Positions 47,242 through 58,353 of a DNA stretch of 64,000 nt are shown here, in pieces (position 1 is the first letter of the stretch; every line of letters starts with the position of its first letter). Origin of the DNA: Helicostylum pulchrum (lineage: Eukaryota > Mucoromycota > Mucoromycetes > Mucorales > Mucoraceae); the NCBI GenBank assembly GCA_025677825.1, contig JAIXMO010000017.1, forward strand, positions 434,001-498,000. The letters run 5' to 3'. A model generated the notes under the pieces. The model did no database searches. It was not told the origin of the DNA and saw only the letters and a program-made list of their open reading frames with translations. The position numbers were made by a program, and so were the translations under genes.

Positions 47242-47709
47242 AATGCTAGAGACATGAAACCACCTTTAAAAAAAAGATGCAAGTCATCTACATCAGATAC
47301 TCTGTTTATAGTGTGAACCCTTACGAATTGAACAAATAAGAATTTCGCAAAAACAAGAGGTACACATACGAAATATGCACGCAGTTTAAATTGTTTTTTA
47401 TGCAGCACTAAAAAATACTTGATAGCAATAATAAATATAGGCTAAAACACAAGTATATTTGAGTTGATAAAACGTTTTATTAAAATCATCTCAATAAGTC
47501 GCTACTGAGTAAATGCTCATCTTTTTTAAAGGCTCTTGTGTGAAAGATGGATAAAAGGAAAATGATAGTAAAATAAAATTAAAAAAAAGAATAAGTCTCT
47601 TTGTTCTTTAATTATTAGATGGTAAAAAATAGAGTTTCTTTTATTGTATATTGTCGTTTTAATACGCAGTACTACTGTACTAAAACCGACTTTCCGTAAA
47701 ATGTCTTTA
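47242..47709. other. Spacer between Fanzor relic 1 and the DnaJ-like relic
   Basis: AT-rich DNA of about 470 bp. Minus-strand sequence just above 47241 could be the worn N-terminal part of the Fanzor relic, but I could not follow a frame. Confidence 0.4.
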
Positions 47710-48985
47710 TTAAAATTCTAATATAATATTATAGGAGTAGCTACTATCATCATCGTCTTTTTTGTTGTTGTCGTTGTCGTTGTCATCAACATCATCATCA
47801 TCGTCATCAATAACAGTAGCATTTTCTCTTGCTTTTCGTTCTTTTTCAATCATAAAAAATTTGTTAATGACTTTTCGGTCGTCCGAAGATTCCGTAATAT
47901 TCACATAATCTGGAAATACGACATTGAATGTAATATGAAGATCATCATTTAAACCACGAGAATCTAAATACTTGGGCATGCCATATCCTGGCATATTAAT
48001 TTTTGGACCTGGTTTCAATACTGCGCCTGAAAGTAAAGGGAGATGAATCGGCTTACCATCCAAGTATATAAACACAGGTCTATTTAGGTACCCCAAGATA
48101 GCGTCTCTTAAGTCGACATCCAGAGTTATACTTAAGTTATCATCTCGTCTCTTAAACAAACCATTAGCAGATTTATTGTCTACAAGAACTTCGATAATCA
48201 GATCACCTTGTCTTGATCCGTCTGGCATAAGGTTTCCACAGTGATTTATTTGTATTGTGTAAAGCTCTGTAATTCCCTTGTCAATTTTTACATAGATTCC
48301 ACACTCCTCGTGTCTCTTTCCTCCACAGTTTACGCACTTTGAATAGGTAGTAACTACACCCATACCATCACATGCTCTGCATGATATTACAGTTTCTTTT
48401 CCTGATTCTAGAGTGGAGATAAATCTCCCTTCTCCTACGCATTGAACGCATGTACGAGTTTTTCCAACTCCATTTGTTTAAGAAAATAATTAATTTTAGA
48501 ATTTTTTTTTGTGAGTATAATGTATATATTTACCCTTTGCAAGTATTACAATAAATAGTTTCAACATATTCTACAAAAGGCCGTTCGACACCAGTGTATG
48601 ATTGATTTAAAGTGATACAAGTTATTGTTCTAATGTTATAATCGGATCCTTTTTTTTTAAAATAAAAATGATGTTTAATGAATTGGAACTCATCAGTTAT
48701 TTCACTTACTTATAGTAGGAGGCTAAGTCGAAATTGAAGGCGAAGGAGGTGTAGGTGAGGGTGTAACGAGACGGTATTGACTATCAGCTGTTGCCTTTTG
48801 TCGCTTTGTAGAGTATGGAGTATCACTAGAACTAAAATTAGAGATAGAACCAGATTCTGGTAAATTACGTGCGGCGTGGAGGAGATCAGCATCGTGAATT
48901 CTTCTGATTTCAGCGCATAATAATGAAATACACGCGTGTAAGATTTTAAACTATGTTCACATGTACGTTTTTTCCAAAAAAACAT
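47710..48985 (-). pseudogene. DnaJ/Hsp40-like gene lacking a J domain
   Basis: The minus-strand part 48467-47710 encodes the zinc-finger and C-terminal substrate-binding domains of a type I Hsp40: CVQCVGEG, CRACDGMG, CVNCGGKR, GDLIIEVLVD, then DLRDAILGY and LPLLSGAVLKPGPKINMPGY. An Asp-rich tail ends in NIILEF. An upstream exon at about 48651-48534 gives SDYNIRTITCITLNQSYTGV and the first zinc motif CNTC. Upstream again, about 48920-48715 reads RRIHDADLLHAARNL ... TPPSPSIST, then an in-frame TAG. No J domain with HPD was found. The intron before 48467 has no AG that keeps frame. These defects, next to a repeat at 49075, point to a truncated and decaying gene. Confidence 0.65.
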
Positions 48986-49074
48986 AGTTTTTTTCTTTTA
49001 CTCATGGTGCTTAGAGATTTGTTAAAGTAGGATATCACCTTGGCATTTATATCCAAGTTATTTTCTTTTGGTTA

Positions 49075-49330
49075 CAGAGCTATTTATTAGAATACCGTAT
49101 CGCTATGAGCTTAAAAGACTACTAGCGACGATATTATATAAGACTAATAAAAAGCATCTTTGTGTTCACTTGATTTGGTTTATAATGCTTCCCTTTTTAA
49201 CCTTCTATCATTTAGCAACCGTCACTTATATAGTTTTGTAAAATTGTATCTCACCTTTAAATCGAATAGTGTTAAAAGCTGGGAACTAAAGACATTCTGG
49301 AGAAATCCGCCCTTAAATTGAGCTACTGTA
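49075..49330 (+). repeat. Dispersed non-coding repeat, family B, copy 2 (short form)
   Basis: Direct counterpart of 18108-18600: GAGCTATTTATTAGAATACC, AAAGCATCTTTGTGTTCACT, ATTTGGTTTATA, TCATTTAGCAACC, ATAGTTTTGTAAAATTG, GTGTTAAAAGCTGGGAACTA and the terminal CTGGAGAAATCCGCCCTTAA. It lacks about 200 bp present in copy 1. It lies just upstream of the truncated DnaJ-like gene, where the missing J domain would be expected. Confidence 0.8.
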
Positions 49331-52300
49331 ATGTAGCGAAGCGGCTCTTTTTTTTCTGCGCACTGCCAGTCAGGACTACATCTGTGTTACAGATACGGAT
49401 GAATATATCCAATCTTTAAAAAAAAATAGTTGCTTTGCATGATGAAAGTAGTTTATCCAGCCAAACCCGTCTAGCAAGACTAACGTAGATTCCTTTTTTT
49501 TATACATAGGGAATCATCTTTTTGACATTATGCGACAGCTCAATTTATTCAGTGCTGGCACCATTAGAAACCAAACAAATATGTTTATGATTGGCTGCCT
49601 ATTGTAGTTACTGTTTTTGATTACATGAGCAGATAGTATGTTAGTATTTTTTTTTCAAGTGCGGGACTAGTCGAGTCATGTGTTTTGTCGCAATTTTTCC
49701 CCATTATTTAAGCTCTTTTTCCTTTTTCTTTTCTCTTTTATAACTGTATTTTATTTTATTACTCTCTTTTATCGGTACAAATGATTTTCCTATATATTTT
49801 TTTAAAACAATGATTACTTATAAAACATGTCGATCTACATAGCTTTAAACAGACTATCCTACATATAGGCGGCGTATAAGTCCTGTTTAGAAGAAAGAAA
49901 AAAAGTTGGTTCCATCATATAAACAACGGAGATAGTTTTCAAATAGATGATCTCATGTTTTTACGGGAACTGTCTTATTTAGAAAAAAAAACCTTTTGAC
50001 AAGGGAAAGTAAACAAACCATGCAAAAAAAAAAAGGAAGGTCGTACAAATTAGACATACTTTTCCCTTTTTTTTTACTCTTTTCACCTTTACCTCTCTAC
50101 AACTTATGTCCCGTCTTTCAACTGCGTCGATTTATATTTCAACATTGGAAGAGGAAATACTGTTAACGTAAGTATAAAAAAAAAAGTGAAAGTGTTTACA
50201 AAAAAAAACATCTTGATTACTTCATATCTACTCAAGTAAACAGGTTTTTAAATAATAAGTTTCAAATATTTGTTTAAAAAACAAAGAAACCACCTCCTTT
50301 CGATTATATAGATAACTTGTTTTTTTCTCACACAGATATCAAATAATGTTTTTTCTTTTTTTTTTTGCAAGGAAAATTGCATGAAATAAATTAGCTTTAC
50401 CTTTCGAAAATATAATCCATATCTATAGCAATTTAACCATACCAATTTTACTAGTAATAAATGAATGTATCTTTTTGTTTTATAAAAAAAAAGATAATAA
50501 TCTTTTGTTTACATGAACATTTATGGAAATAGATACTAAATCATATGAAAAAAATTACGTTTTTTATTTGAGAAAGTATAAAAGAGCGAGTATTTTTCAG
50601 TTTTTCTCCTCAAAATTCTTCTTATTCTTCTCGGTACAAAAAAAAATGGTAGGTATCGGTTTCTTCCTGGTTTCGTCTTCTTAAATCCTACTAGTATTTC
50701 GTTATACTAAGAGCGGTTCAGATTGTTTTGTAGATACCATTGCTGTTCATGGCTGGCTTTACTACTCTTCTGTCAATATAAAACATATGGTAGGTGTTCT
50801 TGGTCTCTTTTGGCTGATTCATACGCTTAATGGTTGGTTATGGTCAAAACGTTGGTGTACTCGTATTTATTATAAATCTAACACCTCCTCGTGGTTACAC
50901 TTGTCGACTTTCTTCGGGAAGGCTAACGTGTAAGTATCTTTATATATTTAATAAAAATGAAAGTTTACAAATAAAAAAGTCTCCAATAAAAACTACCAAT
51001 AAAATGAGAAAGTCTCTTTTCTAATGTAATTTTGCTTGTCAAATATTGCTAGGCATAATTATCTCGTCCACTGTTAAATATAAGGGTATATCTGATTTAA
51101 GGGTGGATTTTTTCCACTCTTAAATATGTCTTTTCTTTGATAATCAAATTTCATACTACAAGCAAAAAGATCTTTTTATATGGTATATGCACATCTTTCA
51201 AACAAAGCCTTTTCCTGTTGTATGCTGGCGCAAACAGATAAGGTTCGCTTAAAACTGGAATAGCCACAGCAAATAAAAGGTAAATGTATCACACTTTTTT
51301 AATCGACCGTTAAAGCAATAGAACGATATCGCTTACTTTTTTAAAAAGGGTGTTTTATTGTTTCATAAATAAAAAAAGCATTTTTTTTTTTTTATAATTA
51401 CTTGAATCCTAGATTATGCGGTCTGCATTGACTAATAATAAATGGATCATTTTGTTCCTGGTAAACTAATATATTTGGTACCTTTTTATACGAACCGTCC
51501 TTTTAATCTATAAATGGGATATTTAATATAATGGTTTTACACAAAATCGTATAAACCAAATGTATGATTCCAGTAGAAATCAGTTTTTTTTTTTTTCGCT
51601 TAAGAACAAAGAAAAAAAACACGCACACAACCTCATTTAACAACAATGAATATAATGATTACAGGTAGTAGCAATTCAATAATATTGTATAGTCATTGAC
51701 ACTACGGGTACAAACTGTTGTTTTTAAAAGCCATCTTATCTATATCCACATTCAAGAAGAAAAACTGGAAAGGTACACGGCTATAGTATAAACTTTATTA
51801 AAGTGTAAGATTTTATCTATTGAACTAGATCTAGTTTAGGCATTTCAATCAATTTACATAAAGATAAAAAGTAAATTCTGCATCTCTACACCTCTCCAAA
51901 ATGTCTAGTTTGCAAAGGAAAAGATTGAAGATTAAATTGTTTACAAAAAGTGATTTACATTTTTTTTTGTAACTAGGCCCGTTGTTTTTTAGGCAGTCGA
52001 TTTCTGCAGAGATACGGATCAAACTTACCATGATACCGAATTGTCAGTGCGGAAACTATGTTTACAGATTATAAAACTTAAATTACTTTTCTTTATCCTC
52101 TTTTAATTAACTGTAGTCGTATTATTTTCTTCACGTTGGAATAAAAAAAAAAGCTGTGATATTAAATCCAGGCAGGGCATTTTTTTTTGCAGGCACAAAA
52201 AAAAAGAAAGTCTCCGCTACTGATTTTTCATTTTTTAACCTTTTTTTAACCTTTTTTTTAACCTTTTCTCTCTTCATGTCTTCTAATTTCTACAACATGT

Positions 52301-53080
52301 ACAATACACATTGCTGTTTTCTCTGAAATTCGACTGCTAGACACTGCCTAATATGCCTAATGTTGCTCATGGCGATATTTTGAAACTAGGCATTCAGTTC
52401 GGTGGCGGGTATTGTAATAGCTTATTGTGTTACAAAATGCTTCTTTTGACACAAATGTGATCCCCTTTATTTGACAGATGCATGTTATCAGGTACAAATG
52501 TAAGTTTACATAAACGTTTCTAAAAACATTCAAGTAAACTCTATTTTAACCTTCATCTCTTGTCATTTCACTTTTATTAGCTTTAATGTCAATCATTTTA
52601 AAACATTAAGCATCTAAAGGGGTTTTTTCTTCTGTAATGAACCAAACCCTGAGTACATTGAGCTAAAAAAAAGCTTTTTAGTTTTCTGAACTAATCAGTA
52701 TAATGATTTTTAAGATGCTTCTTCCAAGTACTTTATCCTTTTGTATCGTGATGATTGTTTCTTTTATTAAAAGGTAAGGATTTAAACTGCTTTACTTATA
52801 AATATTTAAACTTAATCATAATGTCTATTTATAGCAGTAAATGCTGGTGCTGGAACTGGTGTTGTAGTTGTAGTGTTCGTTGTTAATATGACGGGAAAGA
52901 AGGGTAAATGGGATTTTTACTTATTTTGCTTCTAAACTGATTCTGATCCATTCCTTTTTTTTTTATTTCTCTAGAATATAATTTCTTTCTCCTCCCTTTG
53001 AAACACTGCTATTTATAATTGTACTGGCTTTTGAAAGCAACAGGACATAACGGTTGCTAAAGTGGTTTTTGACGAGCTGT
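49331..53080. other. Long region without assignable genes
   Basis: About 3.75 kb. Several spots look like gene starts: CT-rich tract then ATG at 50106 (MSRLSTASIYISTLEEEILL followed by GTAAGT), ATG|GTAGGT at 50646, and ATG at 52277 after three TTTTTTAACC units. None could be extended into a protein by splicing. Short open bits such as AGAGTGVVVVVFVVN at about 52838 are preceded by acceptor-like sites. The hairpin motif at 51094-51126 belongs to the repeat-end family. The region may hold decayed small multi-exon genes. Confidence 0.4.
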
Positions 53081-53081
53081 T

Positions 53082-53168
53082 TGTCTCCTTCTCCCCTCCC
53101 CGTTTACGAGCGGTTAATGCAGACTTTCCCACCTGGTTGAAACGGCATCCACAACCATGCGGATATCG
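53082..53168 (+). repeat. Local duplication, unit 1
   Basis: TGTCTCCTTCTC, CGTTTACGAGCGGTT, GCAG and ACAACCATGCGGATATCG occur in this order and recur at 53335-53425. It is notably GC-richer than its surroundings. Confidence 0.8.
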
Positions 53169-53334
53169 CTAAGTGTTGTAGTTGGAGGTATTCAGTCTTC
53201 TGATAAAAAAACTTTAGTGATTTGACTCGTTCTTTTTGTTGGATATTGCCAGTAATGTCAATGGGTTTGTAAAAGCAATGACCAACTTTTGATGATTCTG
53301 ATTTCTGGCGAGTATATTCTACCTTGGCGGGTTC

Positions 53335-53425
53335 TGTCTCCTTCTCTCTCGTCCTCGTTTACGAGCGGTTCGCGCAGTCCCCCTTTTAACCTGCGTGTAA
53401 TGGAACACCAACCATGCGGATATCG
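53335..53425 (+). repeat. Local duplication, unit 2
   Basis: Second copy of the 53082-53168 block, about 250 bp downstream in direct orientation: TGTCTCCTTCTC, CGTTTACGAGCGGTT, GCAG, CCAACCATGCGGATATCG. Open frames cross it on both strands (plus 53289-53492, minus 53530-53258), but neither is recognisable. Confidence 0.8.
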
Positions 53426-54253
53426 TAGGGAGATTGGATCGATGGTTCCCGTCTCGGTAGTCTCCTCTAAGGAAAACAGTATCATTAAGTAGTTGTGTTG
53501 TTGTGGATACTTATCCTTTGGCATCATCATCTTTTTTTTTATTTATGTATGTGTTTATTTTTATATTTAGATACATGTATATATATTTTTTTCATGTATA
53601 TGTATGAACGTGATGAGACTTCAGCTAGTGTACCTCCTCGTGGTTAGTCTTGGGAAACTTTCACTTTGAAAACTTTTTTTTTGTTTCCTTATTGTAAAGG
53701 CCAAAGCACTAGTCACTTTTTTTTAAAAAATAATAATAATAATAATAATAATAATAAAGAAGCTGTTTTTCTTTATATAAAAAATGTTTTTCAAAAAGTC
53801 TTTAATCTCTTTGACATGTAGTACTTATTGTGGTAATCAACGTTTTATATTTTTTTTAGTCACAACCGCAAGAAAATAAATTTGCTTTTCACTAGATTTT
53901 TTAGTCCGACTAAATGCGTATACAGGATAATAGTGTAAGGCCAATATTGTAACCTAGTGGTGCGCAAGATTTTCAAAAAAAGCTAAAAAGAGGAAAAGAA
54001 GGAAGAATAAAATAGGAATAATGTACAACCGTATCACTGGTAATAAAAAGAGAGTCGCACTATAGAACAAAGAAATCCAGGTGCATCGTAAGAGCCGAAT
54101 GTGTGTATCAACCCCCCCCCCCCCAAAAAAAAAAAGTTCATAACTAAACCATACTGGGTGTTATTTATTTAAAATAAGTGCCATTATTAGACGAAATGCA
54201 ATGTTTGGTTAAAAAAACTATACTTAACAAAGTAAATGGTTTATGTTACGGTT
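53426..54253. other. Gene-free region with an (AAT)n array
   Basis: Contains (AAT)n at about 53731-53757 and a C run followed by an A run at 54112-54135. A short frame at 53601-53650 (DETSASVPPRG before GTTAGT) resembles an exon end, but no partner was found. Nothing else was supportable. Confidence 0.5.
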
Positions 54254-54979
54254 TTAGAACTTAGTAAGGGTCAATGGTTCACCTGCTTCCATTACACGTT
54301 TTTTGTTATCTGCGCCGACTAGTTTGGCGAAAAACTGGAGGGTAGAAGTATAAGATACATACCTTACGGAAACCATTACAGGTATGTCTACATCTCGTGT
54401 TTTGAACGACGGGGGAGTATCTACATCCATTTTAGCGTGGAAGAGTGTTTTATTCTCTAAATAATTCATCGTTTTAAATCTCCATATCACTAAAGTACAA
54501 AAATCAGCGTTAATTATACACTAGTATGTTACTATTTCTATTACCTATACCAAAAGAACAAAAATTGTCACCTTTTTGGCACCACAAATAAAATGTTCTG
54601 TTTAATAGAACATTAATTATTATGTCTTCCCCTTTATTTAAAAAGGAGAAAGTCGTATCAGGTTCGCATTGAATGGGTTTTACGTCTGTTTTTTGGCTTT
54701 ATATACGGAAAATTTTTGAGCGTATTTTTCTGGAACTATACAAAAAACATAATTTTCACTACACACTTGTTGTAAAGCACCAATTTCGAAATCTTTATAG
54801 CATAATGGTCGCTGTGCGATAAATGGCTGTAAGAGTTGGCTGAATAACTCTGGCGCGAGAACACAACATGTATCAATTCCTAATTCTAAATTAAAACCGT
54901 CGGCTTCTTCTTCTAATATTCTTGCAAATGCATATTGCAGCTGCGGATTATCGCTGAAATGTATAAACCACCAAGGCAT
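54254..54979 (-). CDS. Hypothetical protein with a homopolymer frameshift
   Basis: Not recognised. The minus-strand frame 54979-54680 (MPWWFIHFSDNPQLQYAF ... VYKAKKQT) stops just after an A6 run near 54700. With one more A the frame would continue as KTDVKPIQCEPDTTFSF up to a GT donor near 54573. An intron ending TACTTTAG leads in matching phase into the second part (VIWRFKTMNYLENKTLFHAK) ending at 54254. This supports a single gene of about 235 aa interrupted by a one-base slip, real or a sequencing error. An acceptor-like ACAG lies 14 bp before the ATG, so upstream coding exons are possible (YEIKMPWWF). Confidence 0.45.
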
Positions 54980-56665
54980 TTTGATCTCGTAAACTGTAAC
55001 CAGAAAAAATTAATTTTTAAGAGATAGTTCGTGGAAAAATCCGAATCTGGTTTGGCTGACGAGTTTTTTTATTCTTCAAAAAAAATACAGAATTAGCACG
55101 AGATTTATTGTTGCCCTTTTATTTTATGACAATATATCTCGCAAGTCAACGTATATGGACGACAATTTTTGTGTTTTGTTTATTAAAAAAAAATTCGCTT
55201 TCACGGATAACATCGTCAAACACTATTATCTGATCGGATTTGACAAGATTTATTGCAAATACTTTTTTTAAAAAACGATACTAGGATTGAATAAATACTT
55301 TTTTAATAATTTTAGAAACAACAATAGGTAAATAGGTTATATATATGAAAAACGTAATAGATATAAGGATTAAGTTAAGAATTCAGTTTATTATTTAGGC
55401 AGTAAAAAAAAAAGTGGTTTAAATATAAAATAAAAGGGGTTGATAAATAAATAATGCAGTAATATAGAAACGTAAATGATGGTATAATAAAGATATATAA
55501 AAGAAGAATATAAAAAAAAACAATTCAAGAAAAAAACTATGTTTAAAACAATCGAAAAGCGAGGCAGCACAGTATCAAAAAAAAAAGAAGAACTAATGGA
55601 ATACAGTTAGTACATGTTTTAATATAGGTATAAATCAAATAAGCTTTCTTACCTAAAGATGGACTAAGTTATAAGAAACTAACAAAAAAATAAATAATGT
55701 CAATAAAGATTTCTACCGTGAATATTAAAAAATCTTACCGTTTGTTTAAAGACCCTTGTATCAAATGGGACCTAAAATGAACATTTTATTTTTGAGATAA
55801 CAGGAAATAAAAAAGAGAAAAAAAAAATTAGGAATTAGGAAGAAAGAAAACGAATGAGGAATGGGGGAAAGAAATAAAAAAAGCGAGTTAAAAAAGGAAG
55901 TGCTGAAATAAAAAATTAAGAAAAGAAGCTATTTATAAAAAACAAGTCAAAGCAGTATAAATAAAATACTTTTTTTACGCAATAGCAATATCAACTCACC
56001 GAGAATATGTAAACAGTTAAATAAATAAGAACTTTCTTGAACCAATCTAAAATCGGCCGTATTACACTGTAAAGTAGTTATGTGTATCTTTTTTTAAGTG
56101 TAAACTTAAAGTCAAAGGCTGAGATCTTAAAATAAAAGCTTGTACAGAATCATTTTTTAAAAAAAAAAAAATCCGTGGGTACTGCGGGATGAAGTAAACT
56201 AGGAAATAAAGGCCGTGAAGTTTGATGTGATCAAGCACATATACAGATATATATTCTCATATATATTTACACATACTTGATTATCTCACGACTTTAACCA
56301 TTATGACTAATACATATTTATTTTAACTAAGCCTTATCAACATCGTCCAGTAATAACAGATGTCTGGATACAGGATTAGAGGGTTTCCATAATTGCATGT
56401 CTTGTCCGAAAGACTGGATTATATAATCACGGTAGGAAATTAGACATGGAAAGTGTGGCACTTTAGCGTGGCACAAACACACTTATTTTATCTGTAAACT
56501 CAGACCTCTTCTTCAATGATAATCTAATTATATTCCATTATAGTTACCTTACCATTACGCCGTACGAAAAACTTTTTAAAAATACGATATCAAATCAGAA
56601 ACAAATCGCAAGACCTTAGTTGCTTAATGAGATATATTCAAAAGATGTATGCCTAAAATAAAAAA
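54980..56665. other. Gene-free AT-rich region
   Basis: About 1.7 kb with very high A content (for example 55490-55930) and no supportable gene, RNA or long repeat. Confidence 0.6.
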
Positions 56666-56748
56666 GATGTAGCTTGTGTAGCGTTTATAGCTGTTTGTAG
56701 TCGATGTAGTCCGCGTAGTGTTTGTAGTGTTTGTAGTGTGTATAGTCA
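56666..56748 (+). repeat. Degenerate GTAGT-rich short tandem repeat
   Basis: Repeated units near TGTAGTGTT: TGTAGCTTG, TGTAGCGTT, TGTAGTCGA, TGTAGTCCGCG, TAGTGTTTG, TAGTGTTTG, TAGTGTG. Unit length is about 9-11 bp and imperfect. It lies 200 bp upstream of the tRNA-like sequence. Confidence 0.6.
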
Positions 56749-56946
56749 ACATTTTTGAAGCTCGATTACTCGAGATATAGTAAGAGTAAAAACATAATTT
56801 TAGTATTGTTAAAAAGCCTTAAATTGTCGCTTTTAAATGAGTATTTGAATAACTCTCTATCTCTTTTATTGCAGAAAATAGAAAAAAATTCTTAATTTTT
56901 TTAACTTAAGATTTGGGCACTAAAATATGACCATTTTCGTGTAACA

Positions 56947-57019
56947 GGGGTTGTAGCTCAAATGGTAGAGCGCTCGCTTAGCATGTGAGAGGCACTGGGA
57001 TCGACGCCCAGCTACTCCA
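56947..57019 (+). tRNA. tRNA-Ala (AGC), possibly degenerate
   Basis: A 73-nt cloverleaf: D arm GCTCAAATGGTAGAGC, anticodon arm CTCGC-TTAGCAT-GTGAG with anticodon AGC, T arm CTGGG-ATCGACG-CCCAG, discriminator A. The acceptor stem GGGGTTG / CTACTCC has one U:U mismatch (position 6:67) and one G:U pair, and the anticodon stem has a G:U pair. The A box (TAGCTCAAATGG) and B box (GGGATCGACGCC) are readable. A T6 pol III terminator follows at 57024-57029. No intron. It may be functional or an early tRNA pseudogene. Confidence 0.8.
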
Positions 57020-57538
57020 ATATCTTTTTTAACGTTTTTTTCGGATAAACATTTAAGAATTAAGGTTTTTGTTGATTTCCGAGTAAAAACAAAAAAATGT
57101 ATACTGTCAGAGTCTGATTAGGTTTATTAGGAGTATACTATTTAGTTTTGTAAACGATATATAAATTAAAGTATAAGTAAAAGAGTTGTGTTTTATTAAT
57201 AGCTATAGTATATGATTTATATATGAAAATAAAGTAGTACAAAATTGAGATACAATTTTGACTAAAAGAATAGTGACAATACCCTATTTCCCTAAATTAT
57301 TGGCTTCAAAGTTCGAAAATAAATAGGTCCATTGACAAAAAAATAGATGGCCCAAAAATATTTATAAATTGGCGCAAACCAAGGGTTGACCAAATGCACC
57401 AAATTGTTAGAATAATCATGATAAAATCTGAATTCTAATGAGACACCCTCCGTAGTTGATGAATATGCAATACATGCTCTTTGAGTACTATGTTTAAACA
57501 TAATTGAAAAGGTGATGTACTAGCAGGTCTGAAAATCT

Positions 57539-57712
57539 TTAATTGCGTCGTTGCCTGACACTTCTTAGGGTTTGTTGATCATATTGAGGTCTTGCTCTTC
57601 TGTACTGTTATCGAGGGGCTTCACCACGTCCAAACCTTGGCGGCATACGAAATGAACGAGCAATGTGAAGCATGTTCAGACAAGCAGCCATATCATAATT
57701 TTATAGACGAGT
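57539..57712 (-). pseudogene. Fanzor/TnpB relic 2, C-terminal fragment
   Basis: On the minus strand: RL, stop, NYDMAACLNMLHIARSFRM, then PPRFGRGEAPR, stop, and a basic tail QYRRARPQYDQQTLRSV. This matches the RuvC-III end of Fanzor-type proteins (RLWNRDMAA-LN--HI, then RP-RFGR). The Trp codon is a stop, the Arg before the catalytic Asp is Tyr, and the Asp itself is kept. No upstream domains could be followed on this strand, so only the C-terminal stub remains. It lies about 650 bp from relic 3, in the opposite orientation. Confidence 0.6.
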
Positions 57713-58353
57713 AAAAAGTCTCTGATTGTTACTATTCATGACTGGTAATCAGCAGGAGAATATCCAGTCAAAACAACAGGGAGAAGAGTTTTAAAAGAAA
57801 TATTGTAAACAGGGCCCTAATCTAATACAAAATTGTCTACTGGTACCCTTGTAGCTATAAGCTGTTTAAATCATGCTGCTAGCTGGGTTATTTGTTAAAT
57901 AGTTCGGCTTGTATCAACAATAACACTCACTTATTAATACATTTGTGCTACGCATATCAAATCGACGAAATAATATCGTTCAACTTGGGATACACAAGCA
58001 GCATATTTCAGTTATACTCGCTGAATGTACACTTGGTGCTCCACCTAACAATCTGATTCTCTTTTTTACATTGCGTTTTGCCTGTGTTTCAAACATCAGC
58101 CAGACATAAATAAGGGGATTTCATTGATTGAGACACGCTAAAAGTCAAAAACAATCCCCCCCCCCCTCCAAGTCTTACCATGCAAGGACTTTTAAAAAGG
58201 GTTGGATTCTCTTTATGAGTATTTTATAGCGTAATACTATTATATTTATTAGTGTAATCATACTACAGTACGACAATGACTTTAACTGGTCTTTTTACAA
58301 CGATGGGATCAAAAAATTAATCAGTCAAAAAGGCTTAAACAAAAAATACATCA
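57713..58353. other. Spacer between two Fanzor relics
   Basis: About 640 bp. It probably contains unreadable remains of relic 2 (minus) and the 5' part of relic 3 (plus). A C run lies at 58157-58167. No frame could be followed. Confidence 0.4.

Noticed and set aside
50646..50940. PMP3-like small proteolipid gene
   Set aside because: A fragment reading VFIINLTPPRGY loosely resembles the PMP3 pattern, but no continuous spliced protein with the family motifs could be built.
56666..56748. CRISPR-like array
   Set aside because: Units are 9-11 bp, degenerate and without spacers; a eukaryotic microsatellite-like repeat.
57292..57501. 69-codon minus-strand frame near the tRNA
   Set aside because: No match to the neighbouring Fanzor relics and no other support.
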